Positions 1-6,637 are shown, counted from the first letter of the stretch. The stretch: DNA of 10,458 bases from Candidatus Atribacteria bacterium (GCA_026390275.1 JAPLGF010000059.1:1-10458), one strand, 5' to 3'. The notes: generated by a model not told the origin, from the sequence alone. Made by a program: numbers and translations.

Positions 1-171
1 ATTATTTCTGGAAGACCACGAGATATCGAAGATATCAAATCAATCCTTTTAAAGAATTCGAATTTCGATATTCAATACATGGAAAAATGGCTTCGTCAAT
101 TTTCACAAGCGCTCGATATCGATTTTCTCAACTTTTTTAATTCAATTCTTAGAAGTGTCAATAGACAATGA
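1..171 (+). CDS. C-terminal end of a nucleotidyltransferase-like protein (DUF6036/AbiEii type), partial
   Basis: The reading frame is open from the first base and ends in TGA at 169-171, giving the last 56 residues of a protein that begins outside the window. The segment contains RPRDIEDIKSIL followed by FDIQYMEKWLRQF. This resembles the C-terminal signature of DUF6036/AbiEii-like nucleotidyltransferases, in which an R-x-[KR]-D-[IL]-x-D motif precedes a YIxxWLxxF helix. In such proteins the nucleotidyltransferase core is N-terminal, so catalytic residues cannot be checked here. It is followed by a repeat block and then by TA genes, which fits a toxin or antitoxin role. The family call rests on about 40 residues and could be wrong. 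That this is the tail of a real gene is fairly secure because composition and codon use match the genes downstream. Confidence 0.6.
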   Translation: MISGRPRDIEDIKSILLKNSNFDIQYMEKWLRQFSQALDIDFLNFFNSILRSVNRQ

Positions 172-201
172 GAGGAGAATACATCTATTTGATAAATTTA
201 T

Positions 202-380
202 TTCCAATTCCCCAATTCCACATTTTTACCCGATTCACGATTCACGACTCACGGTTTTTACCCGGGGTGTCCTTCCCAACTCAACAACTCAACAACTCCC
301 CAACTCAACATTTTTACACGACTCACGGTTTTGGCCCAATTCCACATTTTTACCCGACTCCCGGTCCTTCCCGGGGAGGG
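202..380. repeat. Modular intergenic repeat block 1 (8-bp NNCAAYTC units)
   Basis: This block fills the gap between the partial gene and the DUF433 gene. It is built from modules that recur at 1559-1657, 5503-5735 and 7255-7345. The modules are runs of 8-bp units (AACAACTC, CCCAACTC, CCCAATTC), a CCCGGGGTGTCCTTCCC spacer, and a CGATTCACGACTCACGG spacer. Because the units lack stop codons, frames stay open through the block, which makes spurious N-terminal extensions of neighbouring genes. The 3' edge (CCCGGGGAGGGAG) doubles as the ribosome binding site of the DUF433 gene. Confidence 0.8.
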
Positions 381-382
381 AG
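373..382 (+). promoter_or_regulatory. Ribosome binding site lying in the repeat edge
   Basis: GGGGAGGGAG lies six bases before the ATG at 389. This decides the DUF433 start and excludes the long upstream extension that runs through the repeat. In other copies the repeat reads CCCGGGGTGTCC at this point, so the purine-rich site appears to be a fusion of repeat edge and gene leader. Confidence 0.7.
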
Positions 383-388
383 ATCAGA

Positions 389-619
389 ATGAATGAGTAT
401 ATTATTTCAGATCCAGATATCCTCAATGGGAAACCCATCATCAAAGGGACTCGCGTTTCAGTGGCGCTTATCTTGCAGTGTCTTGCCTCTGGAATGACAA
501 AAGAAGAGGTATTAAAGGGATATCCGACATTAACATTTGAAGGATATGAAGCTGCCCTCCAGTTCGCGGCTGAACAATTTCAAGGCGAAGAATACCATAT
601 TTATGCCGATACCAAATGA
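389..619 (+). CDS. DUF433 family antitoxin (VapB45-like)
   Basis: This 76-residue protein matches DUF433, a small winged-helix-like family usually found as the antitoxin partner of DUF5615 PIN-like toxins. The signature is a GKPxIKGTRVxV stretch at residues 14-24 and a helix with VLKGYPTLTFEGYEAAL at about 41-57. Family proteins are about 70-80 residues, so the length is normal. I chose ATG 389 because it has a strong ribosome binding site and gives the normal family N-terminus (IISDPDILNGKP). An open frame extends up to 155 but only through repeat DNA. The gene overlaps its partner by ATGA at 616-619, indicating translational coupling. By family knowledge it should neutralise the toxin and may autorepress the operon; neither is shown by the sequence itself. 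Confidence 0.9.
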   Translation: MNEYIISDPDILNGKPIIKGTRVSVALILQCLASGMTKEEVLKGYPTLTFEGYEAALQFAAEQFQGEEYHIYADTK

Positions 620-987
620 TTTGTTTTCTGGCCGACGAAGATCTTCATTATGATATTGTTAAGAAACTTCGTCAGAATGGGTATGAAGTGCTTTTTGTTC
701 CAGAAATTGGACTTCAAGGAAAAAGAGACAGCGAAATCCTTCATTATGCCTTAGTCAATGATTTGGTACTCATATCAGGTGATAAAGATTTCGGTGGTTT
801 AATTCAATTTGGCAAACTCTGGAAACAGGGGAAAGTCATTCTCCTCAGATACCGGTTGATTGACATACAGAGAATTGTCAGGGATATCCAAAATATCTTG
901 TATAATGAAATAGAATCTTTGATCAATAATGTAACAGTAATAATTGTTCTCTCAGAGAGAGGCTATCGAATTCATGCCAGCCAGTAA
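616..987 (+). CDS. DUF5615 family PIN-like toxin (VapC45-like)
   Basis: This 123-residue protein has the layout of DUF5615/Mut7-C-like PIN-fold proteins, putative ribonuclease toxins. Acidic residues expected to bind metal are present: the LADEDL motif at residues 5-10 (D7, D9), D38 in GKRDSEIL, and the ISGDKDFG motif at 53-60 (D56, D58). The length is normal for the family. The start codon lies inside the stop codon of the DUF433 gene (ATGA), so the two form a classical antitoxin-toxin operon. All expected acidic positions are intact, so the nuclease may be active. The substrate is unknown; RNA cleavage is inferred from the PIN fold. Another repeat remnant follows at about 1016-1035. Confidence 0.88.
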   Translation: MICFLADEDLHYDIVKKLRQNGYEVLFVPEIGLQGKRDSEILHYALVNDLVLISGDKDFGGLIQFGKLWKQGKVILLRYRLIDIQRIVRDIQNILYNEIESLINNVTVIIVLSERGYRIHASQ

Positions 988-1065
988 ACACCACAGTCTA
1001 AAAATGTATACACACTTACCAACTCCACATTTTTTTAACATATTTTCAGGGTAAAGAGTTACGAA

Positions 1066-1239
1066 ATGGATAAAGAAGAAAAAATCAATCATTGGTTGTG
1101 TATGTCACGTTATGATATTGAATCTGCGGAGTATATGTTATCTGCAGGAAGATATGTTTATGTGGTCTTTATGTGTCAGCAGGCTATAGAAATCATATGG
1201 ATTCAAAAGTTACTGAACTTGAAATCGACCGGGTTATAA
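1066..1239 (+). pseudogene. Truncated HEPN-domain toxin fragment
   Basis: A 57-codon frame starts at ATG 1066. Its first ~42 residues are a recognisable N-terminus of a HEPN toxin: MDKEEKINHWLCMSRYDIES, then AGRYVYVVFMCQQAIE. In HEPN proteins this region is followed by K-A-L-K and the rest of a roughly 130-residue helical bundle with the ribonuclease motif. Here the sequence runs at once into the leader of the MNT gene (ATG 1197), and the residual frame stops at 1239 after reading out of phase through it. The simplest explanation is a deletion of most of the HEPN gene that joined codon ~42 to the region just before the MNT start. The fragment lacks the catalytic part and should be inactive as a toxin. 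Confidence 0.75.
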
Positions 1240-1526
1240 AAAAATATATCCAGAAACTGAGTAAAGAAATTTCGGTAGACCGAGCTTTTCTCTATGGATC
1301 ATGTGCCTCAAAACAATATGATAAAAACAGTGACATTGATCTGGCTATTTTTTCAAAAAGTTTCGATAGTATCCCCCGACGAGAAGCGACTCGTTTTTTA
1401 TTGTTGAAGGCATTGGATTTTATCGAATACGATCTTGAACCAATTGGCTATGGATATAACGAGTTTATTAAAAGAGAGAACCCATTTTTTAATGAAATCA
1501 TCAATACTGGCATTGTCATTAAATGA
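1197..1526 (+). CDS. MNT-type nucleotidyltransferase antitoxin (MntA-like)
   Basis: This 109-residue minimal nucleotidyltransferase has the hallmark GS-x10-DxD motif: G34-S35 then D46-I-D48, with D79 in EYDLEPI as the likely third metal ligand. In HEPN/MNT systems the MNT protein adds AMP to its HEPN partner, or otherwise blocks it. The start is ATG 1197; an in-frame GTG at 1173 is possible but lies in what remains of the HEPN frame. The length and the C-terminal NPFFNEIINTGI are normal for the family, so the gene appears intact. Its upstream HEPN partner is truncated, leaving this as an orphan antitoxin, or one that acts on another HEPN protein such as the two-domain product at 1660-2592. 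A repeat block follows the stop by about 10 bases. Confidence 0.85.
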   Translation: MDSKVTELEIDRVIKKYIQKLSKEISVDRAFLYGSCASKQYDKNSDIDLAIFSKSFDSIPRREATRFLLLKALDFIEYDLEPIGYGYNEFIKRENPFFNEIINTGIVIK

Positions 1527-1558
1527 CCTTAAATTGCCTCCTCCGGAGGGGTATCTTT

Positions 1559-1657
1559 GCCAATTCCCCATTCTTTCCCGGGGTGTCTTTCCCAATTCCA
1601 CAATTCCACAATTCCACAATTCCACAATTCCACATTTTTACACGATTCACGGTCTTT
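1559..1657. repeat. Modular repeat block 2 (CACAATTC variant)
   Basis: After a CCTCCGGAGG palindrome at 1540-1549, this block carries the CCCGGGGTGTC module at 1577-1587, then five near-identical 8-bp units of the CACAATTC class, then the CACGATTCACGG module. It ends three bases before the ATG of the MNT-HEPN gene. The unit class differs from the AACAACTC class that dominates blocks 1, 3 and 4, but the order of modules is the same. Confidence 0.8.
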
Positions 1658-1659
1658 AT

Positions 1660-2592
1660 ATGCTTGAATTAAAAAAGGTTGATCTGAATAAAATCGTTTT
1701 CCAGCTCATGAGAGCACCTTTCCTGGTGAAGTCTTCTATCCTGTTTGGTTCTTCCGCATGCGGAACCCAAACCAGAGATTCTGATGTTGATATTCTGGTG
1801 GTTTCTGATGAAATACCACCTCAACGGCAAAGAAGATCTAGCGAAATTGCATATATAAAAAATACTATTGACATCACCCAACCACTTGATGTTGTCCTTC
1901 TTACCAGCCAGGAATGTATTTCCAATTTTAGAAATCATAATCCCCTTTTCTTAGATATTGCTATTGAGGGACACATCTTATTCGATGAAGGAAATTTTTT
2001 AAAAAATTTGATCGATGAGACAAAAAAGTATATCCGCGAACGAGGGATAGAAAAAACCGAGAATGGCTGGAAATTTCCGGTTCCCTATCGTAGCGAAGGG
2101 TATCTCTCGGAAGTGAGCAACCGACAATTTGCCGATGCCAGGTTAGATGATGCCAAAAGAGATTATGATATTGGTGTTATCATTCTTGAAAAAGGTTATT
2201 TCGATAAAGCGGTTTTCCATTTTCAGCAATCTGTTGAAAAATCAATGAAGGCAATTTTGATCATGATGGGTATTTTTATCAAATCTCATTTTATTGGGAA
2301 GGCATTGATAAAAGAAATCGAAGAGAAACAATTTCCTGTACCATGGAAAGATGCTTTGATTCACATTGCCCGGATGAGTATCGAAATTGAACCGGAAGTA
2401 ACCTGGAGCAGGTATCCAGGTATTGACAATAATATTCTATGGATTCCGGCCGAAGAATATTTCCTCGAAGATGCCAATAGGGCAAAAGAAAAATGTCAGA
2501 AGATATTAAAAACTTCCCAGGAGTTCTATCATTGGTGGTTCCCAGAAAAGTTTTTTAACCATTCGCAATTTACGCATTTCCCAAACAGGTGA
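1660..2592 (+). CDS. Two-domain MNT-HEPN protein
   Basis: This 310-residue protein joins an N-terminal minimal nucleotidyltransferase to a C-terminal HEPN domain. The MNT part (about residues 5-115) shows G30-S31-x10-D42-V-D44 and D77 in LDVVLL. The HEPN part (about 155-290) has helices with DARLDDAKRDYDIG, KGYFDKAVFHFQQSVEKSMKA and the R251-Y-P-G motif typical of PF05168 HEPN proteins. Separate HEPN and MNT genes usually form TA pairs; natural fusions are known and may regulate themselves in cis. I chose ATG 1660 because everything upstream in frame is repeat DNA. No ribosome binding site precedes this ATG, since the repeat block abuts it, so expression may be weak or leaderless. The end overlaps the leader of the UDP-glucose dehydrogenase gene. 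The domain calls are solid; toxicity is inference. Confidence 0.85.
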   Translation: MLELKKVDLNKIVFQLMRAPFLVKSSILFGSSACGTQTRDSDVDILVVSDEIPPQRQRRSSEIAYIKNTIDITQPLDVVLLTSQECISNFRNHNPLFLDIAIEGHILFDEGNFLKNLIDETKKYIRERGIEKTENGWKFPVPYRSEGYLSEVSNRQFADARLDDAKRDYDIGVIILEKGYFDKAVFHFQQSVEKSMKAILIMMGIFIKSHFIGKALIKEIEEKQFPVPWKDALIHIARMSIEIEPEVTWSRYPGIDNNILWIPAEEYFLEDANRAKEKCQKILKTSQEFYHWWFPEKFFNHSQFTHFPNR

Positions 2593-2600
2593 ATTCACAA

Positions 2601-3905
2601 ATGAAAAAAATTACGGTTGTTGGTGCGGGATATGTCGGTTTGGTGACTGCTATTTGCTTTGCTGATCTGGGAAATGATGTGGTGTGTATAGAGAAAGATG
2701 ATTCGAAGTTGAATCAACTTTCCCGGGGGATTCTAACATTCTATGAGCCTGGGATTCCAGAGCTGCTCCAAAAAAACTTGGGGACCGGAAAAGTTCGTTT
2801 CACAAATTCCATGTCGGAAGGGGTTGCCTTTGGGGATGTGATATTTCTCTGTGTGGGAACACCCGAGAGAGGGGATGGCTCGGCAGATTTGTCCCAGATT
2901 GAAAACGCTTCCCGGGAGATTGCCTCCTCTATCACAAGCTATCGACTCATCGTGGAAAAAAGTACGGTTCCCGTTAATACCCACCAAAGAGTGAAACGGA
3001 CGATCCAACGGTATGCTGGACATGATGTACCATGTGAAGTTGCCTCCAACCCGGAGTTTTTACGGGAAGGTTCCGCTCTAGAAGATTTCATGCATCCTGA
3101 TCGAATTATCATCGGGGTGGAGAGCCAGAGAGGGAAGGCACTCTTTCAGGAAATTTACCAGGATTTTTCCTGTCCCATTATTTATACTGATCCGGCCACT
3201 GCCGAGCTGGTCAAACATGCCTCCAATTCCTTCCTGGCCATGAAGATTTCCTACATCAATATGATTGCTGATTTGTGTGAAAAGGTGGGGGCGGACATTT
3301 CAATTGTGGCCGATGGGGTGGGATTTGATAAGCGGATCGGCAGGAGTTTTTTAAACCCTGGTATCGGCTGGGGAGGGAGTTGTTTTGGAAAGGATGTAAA
3401 AGCTTTTATTGAGATAGCAGAAGAATATGGGGTTCATTTTGGCCTCCTTCAGGAAACACTCAAGCAGAACTATGAGAGAAGAAAGTCCTTCGTTCGAAAA
3501 ATCGAAGATATCCTCTGGGTGAATAATGATAAGGTTATCGCGATCTGGGGTCTTTCATTTAAGCCGGATACCGACGATATCCGGGATGCACCCTCCATCG
3601 AAATTGTGCGTGAACTCCTGAAAAACGGAGCACAACTTCAACTTTTTGACCCGGTAGCGATGGATAATTTTCGAATTCTATTTCCCGAGAGTGATAAAGT
3701 ACATTACCTTGGTGATAAATACGATGCCTGCCAGGGTGCCGATACTCTGGTCATTCTAACAGAATGGAAAGAGTTCCAATCTATTGATTGGCCGAGACTC
3801 AAGAAATCCCTGAATCTTCCGGTTATTGTTGATGGACGAAATCTTTTTAAACCGGAATATGTTCGAGGAGAAGGTTTCGAGTACTATTCGGTAGGGAGGA
3901 AATAG
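2601..3905 (+). CDS. ugd: UDP-glucose 6-dehydrogenase
   Basis: This 434-residue cytosolic enzyme oxidises UDP-glucose twice with NAD+ to give UDP-glucuronate. The N-terminal Rossmann motif GAGYVGLVTA is at residues 8-17. GTPERGDGSADL, VEKSTVPVNT (118-127), NPEFLREGSALEDF (150-163) and KHASNSFLAMKISYIN (205-220) follow. The active-site loop GWGGSCFGKD places the catalytic cysteine at C261. The C-terminal UDP-binding domain begins near WGLSFKPDTDDIRDAPS. Length is normal. I chose ATG 2601, with AGGTGA at 2587-2592 as its ribosome binding site; a GTG at 2589 is the alternative but lacks a site. The binding site overlaps the stop of the MNT-HEPN gene, so the two may share a transcript. The next gene overlaps by one base, forming a nucleotide-sugar operon. 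Confidence 0.96.
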   Translation: MKKITVVGAGYVGLVTAICFADLGNDVVCIEKDDSKLNQLSRGILTFYEPGIPELLQKNLGTGKVRFTNSMSEGVAFGDVIFLCVGTPERGDGSADLSQIENASREIASSITSYRLIVEKSTVPVNTHQRVKRTIQRYAGHDVPCEVASNPEFLREGSALEDFMHPDRIIIGVESQRGKALFQEIYQDFSCPIIYTDPATAELVKHASNSFLAMKISYINMIADLCEKVGADISIVADGVGFDKRIGRSFLNPGIGWGGSCFGKDVKAFIEIAEEYGVHFGLLQETLKQNYERRKSFVRKIEDILWVNNDKVIAIWGLSFKPDTDDIRDAPSIEIVRELLKNGAQLQLFDPVAMDNFRILFPESDKVHYLGDKYDACQGADTLVILTEWKEFQSIDWPRLKKSLNLPVIVDGRNLFKPEYVRGEGFEYYSVGRK

Positions 3906-4861
3906 TGAAACGAGCCCTCATCACCGGCGCCGCCGGTTTTATTGGAAGCCATCTCTGTGAACGATTTATTCAGGAAGGATATTTTGTGTTCGGACTGGAT
4001 AATTTTCTTACCGGAAATCCAGCGAATATTGCTCTTCTTCTGGAAAATCCGAATTTCCATTTTATGGAATACAATGTCACAAATTATCTCTTTGTTTCCC
4101 AGGAGCTTGATCTCATCCTCCATTTTGCCTGCCCAGCCTCTCCGGTTGATTATCTCAAATATCCGATTCAAACCATGAAAGTCGATTCCCTGGGGACCCT
4201 CCATGCCTTGGGTCTCGCGAAATTAAAGAGAGCAAGATTTATTCTTGCCTCTACTTCCGAGGTGTATGGTGATCCGGGAATTCATCCCCAACCGGAATCC
4301 TACTGGGGGAACGTCAATCCCATCGGGGTGAGGAGTGTTTATGATGAAGCGAAGCGATTTTCCGAAGCCCTCACCATGGCCTATTTCCGAGAACATCACT
4401 TAGATACCCGCATCGCGCGCATATTCAATACCTATGGTCCCCGGATGCGAGCCAAAGATGGGCGGGTAGTCCCAAATTTCATCATGCAAGCCCTTAAAGG
4501 TGAACCGCTGACCATCTATGGTGATGGATCCCAAACCCGGAGTTTCTGTTTCATTCATGATCTTGTCGAGGGCATTTTCCGTCTATCCACCCATGAAGAA
4601 TTAAACGGTCAAATCTTTAATCTGGGAAACCCCGATGAGCATGAGATCCGTGATTTTGCCCATATCATTCTTAATCTCACCCACTCTTCTTCCTCAATTT
4701 CCTTTCACCCACTCCCTCCAGATGATCCAAAACGGAGAAAACCCGATATCACCCTGGCGAAAACCATCCTTGGATGGGAACCCAAAATTTCCTTACCCGA
4801 CGGTCTTTTACAGACCATTGGATGGTTTCAATCAAAAAATATGGGGGGTTCGACATCTTGA
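3905..4861 (+). CDS. uxs: UDP-glucuronate decarboxylase (UDP-xylose synthase), extended SDR
   Basis: This 318-residue NAD-dependent enzyme should convert UDP-glucuronate, the product of the gene before it, to UDP-xylose. The cofactor motif G8-A-A-G11-F-I-G14 opens the protein. The family signature HFACPASPVDYLKYPIQT lies at about 73-90 and ASTSEVYGDP at 115-124. ESYWGNVNPIG (131-141) leads to the catalytic Y146-x3-K150 (YDEAK). RIFNTYGPRM and GDGSQTRSFCFIHD further mark a UXS rather than a 4-epimerase. The start is GTG 3905, overlapping the previous stop (TAGTG) with GGGAGGA at 3894-3900 as its ribosome binding site. Length is normal and no key residue is missing. A dual UXS/epimerase specificity cannot be excluded. 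No glycosyltransferase follows in the window. Confidence 0.93.
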   Translation: MKRALITGAAGFIGSHLCERFIQEGYFVFGLDNFLTGNPANIALLLENPNFHFMEYNVTNYLFVSQELDLILHFACPASPVDYLKYPIQTMKVDSLGTLHALGLAKLKRARFILASTSEVYGDPGIHPQPESYWGNVNPIGVRSVYDEAKRFSEALTMAYFREHHLDTRIARIFNTYGPRMRAKDGRVVPNFIMQALKGEPLTIYGDGSQTRSFCFIHDLVEGIFRLSTHEELNGQIFNLGNPDEHEIRDFAHIILNLTHSSSSISFHPLPPDDPKRRKPDITLAKTILGWEPKISLPDGLLQTIGWFQSKNMGGSTS

Positions 4862-4893
4862 AGTGAGCAGTGAGTATTTGCGGTTTTTTCGCC

Positions 4894-5118
4894 TTAGTTT
4901 TCAAAGGTCTTCAGGTAATTTTTTATTTCGGAGATAAAGTCTTCCATATCCCTTAAATGAGATGGAATGATCTGATATAGTTCTTCATCACTGACGATAT
5001 TATACATAGGGACTAAGCGATTCCTGTAGCCGGCCATTTGTATCAGTTTTCGGCCTAATTCTTCATCTACATGTATATTCCGGCTATGTCGACCACTCAT
5101 TCCGCTGATGCCGACCAC
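4894..5118 (-). pseudogene. 3' fragment of a HepT-like (DUF86) toxin, interrupted by an IS end
   Basis: From about residue 18 of this 74-codon frame the sequence is the C-terminal half of a DUF86/HepT HEPN toxin: LGRKLIQMAGYRNRLV, then a helix with DMEDFISEIKNYL. The family ribonuclease motif is R-x4-H-x-Y; here it reads R32-NRLV-P37-M-Y39, so the catalytic His is Pro (CCT, one base from CAT). The first ~16 residues are encoded by the inverted repeat at 5072-5119, not by HepT sequence. The N-terminal half of the toxin is absent and is not found beyond the matching end at 7672. The gene is therefore both truncated and catalytically damaged. It converges on the UDP-glucuronate decarboxylase gene; no MNT partner is next to it. 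Confidence 0.8.
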
Positions 5119-5119
5119 C
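5072..5119 (+). mobile_element. Left terminal inverted repeat, IS21-like
   Basis: This 48-bp sequence begins TGTATATTCCGGC and matches the reverse complement of 7625-7672 at 46 of 48 positions. It contains two tandem ~22-bp subunits with the pattern ATTCCGnn..ATGtCGACCAC. Ends starting TG and ending CA with repeated transposase-binding subunits are typical of IS21-family elements. It cuts the HepT gene. Confidence 0.7.
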
Positions 5120-5136
5120 CCTTGCTACATAAGTAT

Positions 5137-5225
5137 GAGGTTTGAGGTTTGAGGTTTTGAGGTTTGAGGTTTTGAGGTTTGAGGTTTTGAGGTTTGAGGT
5201 TTGTGAGGTTTGTGAGGTTTGAGGT
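5137..5225 (+). repeat. GAGGTTT tandem repeat
   Basis: Twelve head-to-tail units of GAGGTTT, GAGGTTTT or GAGGTTTGT run to the palindrome GTGCCTGGCAC at 5224-5234. Unit lengths of 7, 8 and 9 alternate, as expected from slippage. The paired GG runs could allow two-tier G-quadruplexes, but this is only a possibility. Confidence 0.9.
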
Positions 5226-5260
5226 GCCTGGCACTAAGTTATTAAGTTATTGATCTGATC

Positions 5261-5374
5261 CGCAGCACCCTGTAAATATGAAAACACCATCTTCTTATTC
5301 TGTCATTCTGAGGAGTCTGGTCGCATTTTACCAGATGACGTGAGAATCCCATCTTTTTATTAAATGTTGAGTTG
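5261..5374 (+). repeat. Dispersed ~114-bp repeat, copy A
   Basis: This matches 7367-7480 without gaps, with about seven mismatches. It begins CGCAGCACCCTGTAAATATG and includes a REP-like core (CTGTCATTCTGAGGAG, then CTGGTCGCATTTTACCAG with a CTGGT/ACCAG stem, then GACGTGAGAATC). It runs into TGTTGAGTTG units, the reverse-oriented form of the 8-bp repeat. A shorter relative of the core is inside the IS4-like gene at about 10330-10375. Confidence 0.85.
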
Positions 5375-5502
5375 TTGAGAGGTTGAGTTGTGGAGTTGGA
5401 AGTATTTTTAAGAATTTTTGAATTATATAGGGCAGGGAGTAAGTTGGTATAGTTTCAGTGATCAGAAATATTCCCCCACCCATTTTTTCATTCGTAATTC
5501 GT

Positions 5503-5735
5503 AATTCATCATTCACGACTCACGGTTTTTACCCGGGGTGTCCTTCCCAACTCAACAACTCCCCAACTCCCCAACTCAACATTCCTTAAGGACTCCCGGT
5601 CTTTCCCAGTTCCACAGTTCCACAGTTCCCCAATTCCACATTCTTTCCCGGGGTGTCCTTCCCAACTCAACAACTCAACAACTCCCCAACTCAACATTCC
5701 TTAAGGATTCACCATTCACCATTATCTTGGGTATG
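5503..5735. repeat. Modular repeat block 3
   Basis: The longest block contains two CCCGGGGTGTCCTTCCC modules (from 5532 and 5647). Each is followed by AACAACTC/CCCAACTC units and an ATTCCTTAAGGA module with a TCCTTAAGGA palindrome. A CAGTTCCA/CCAATTCCA run lies between. It is a near-duplicate tandem of blocks 1 and 4. The stop-free units create open frames on both strands here (for example 5538-5753 + and 5509-5697 -) that are not genes. Confidence 0.85.
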
Positions 5736-5986
5736 GTGGAGCGGCTAAAATAAGCTGAGTGATTCAGGATATGGCCTAAAAAAATCGAATTCCGGGTTTG
5801 AATTTGGTCAAACCTTGAATTTAATCAAATCAGGTGATATTGTTATCTTGAGGTACTCGTCTAACCGAGGATTAATTTACCCATGAAATAGCACTTGATC
5901 TTTGTTGCCTCAATTAAAATTCTATACCAAATTCACCTCTTTTAATTGAGGATCGACAAACTCCTTTTTAAAAGAAACCATCTCGA
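5736..5986. other. Non-coding stretch downstream of the transposase fragment
   Basis: I see no gene here. It is AT-rich and lies between repeat block 3 and the transposase stop. It probably holds the terminal, non-coding end of the element to which the transposase belonged, including the hairpin at 5908-5951. Beyond that nothing is recognisable. Confidence 0.5.
5908..5951 (-). terminator. Perfect 12-bp hairpin after the transposase fragment
   Basis: CCTCAATTAAAA at 5908-5919 pairs exactly with TTTTAATTGAGG at 5940-5951 around a 20-base loop. It lies 35 bases beyond the stop of the minus-strand transposase. It could be a terminator or a subterminal inverted repeat of the element. The A/T-rich inner stem and lack of a U run make a simple intrinsic terminator uncertain. 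Confidence 0.45.
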
Positions 5987-6613
5987 TCAATTGGTTCTGG
6001 ATTTTAACCATTGTCGTTTCAAATCAGCCGGATTAAGTTCTTTATGTTGGTCTTGCCGGGATTTCTTGATGGATTCGTCGATTGATGGCGGTGCCTGAAC
6101 TCGCATCAAAGGTGTTTTCGGTTCATCGTATTGTTTTTTCACTTTACTTTTCACTCGTTCTTTGGAAATGAGTTTGATCATTGGCTGAAAGAAGTTGGTA
6201 TAGAGGCGAAGGAGAGGATAGAGTTGGTTGAGAAGGATAAGTTCCTCTTCAGTATCATAGCGAAGGTATCCCACCTTTTGTCGGACCACCGTCCAGTTTT
6301 TTTGTTCTACATAATAGTTATCATTCTTTTGGGAGGCTCGGGACCGGGTGAAGGTGATCTTTTCTTTCCGGCAATACCGAACCAATCGGTGGTTGATGAA
6401 TTCTCCCCCATTATCGGAATCAATTCCCAAGGGGGGGAAGGGAAGCCGGGACTTTCTCTGTTTCAAAGCTTCAAGGAACCACTTCTGGGCTTTGTTTTTA
6501 ACGGCTTCCGTTTCGGTCCAGCCGGCATGGTCCCTGGGAAGGGAGCTCGCCTCGGTGAAGGTGTGGAGTACTCTGGCCACCCTTCTGGGGCCCGGTATCG
6601 TCATCGCCGTCAT
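5987..6613 (-). pseudogene. C-terminal fragment of an rve-type DDE transposase
   Basis: The open frame has 208 codons, of which about residues 28-185 look like the integrase/transposase core of an rve-type (IS481-like or IS1202-like) element. The stretch DHAGWTETEAVKNKAQKW starts the recognisable part. The second catalytic Asp is D67 in GIDSDNGGEF, and the Glu is E103 in YVEQKNW, with exactly 35 residues between (D-35-E). The N-terminal helix-turn-helix part and the first catalytic Asp are missing. The first ~27 residues of the frame do not resemble the family, so the true junction is near 6535. The subgroup is not certain. Downstream lies a hairpin that may belong to the element's end. It is a truncated, inactive remnant. 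Confidence 0.75.
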
Positions 6614-6637
6614 CCTGCGGGGTCTGAGGATGAAATA

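Noticed and set aside
202..380. Possible CRISPR array or coiled protein repeat
   Set aside because: Modules recur without spacer diversity of uniform length and sit between genes at several loci.
155..388. N-terminal extension of the DUF433 frame back to 155
   Set aside because: It reads through the modular repeat, has no family similarity and no ribosome binding site; ATG 389 has one.
1435..1659. N-terminal extension of the MNT-HEPN frame back to 1435
   Set aside because: It overlaps the end of the MNT gene out of frame and then translates the repeat block; the MNT domain starts naturally at 1660.
2733..3023. Antisense frame inside UDP-glucose dehydrogenase
   Set aside because: It is a shadow of strongly conserved codons on the + strand.
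4635..4937. 100-codon frame overlapping the end of the decarboxylase gene
   Set aside because: It is a shadow of the decarboxylase in another frame, with no start signal.
5137..5225. Possible CRISPR array
   Set aside because: The units are contiguous 7-9-mers with no unique spacers.
5509..5753. Open frames on both strands rich in N, S, T, Q and L
   Set aside because: They are translations of the stop-free 8-bp repeat units and have no protein features.
6131..6637. 5' half of a 364-codon frame on the + strand
   Set aside because: It is antisense to a recognisable DDE transposase fragment.
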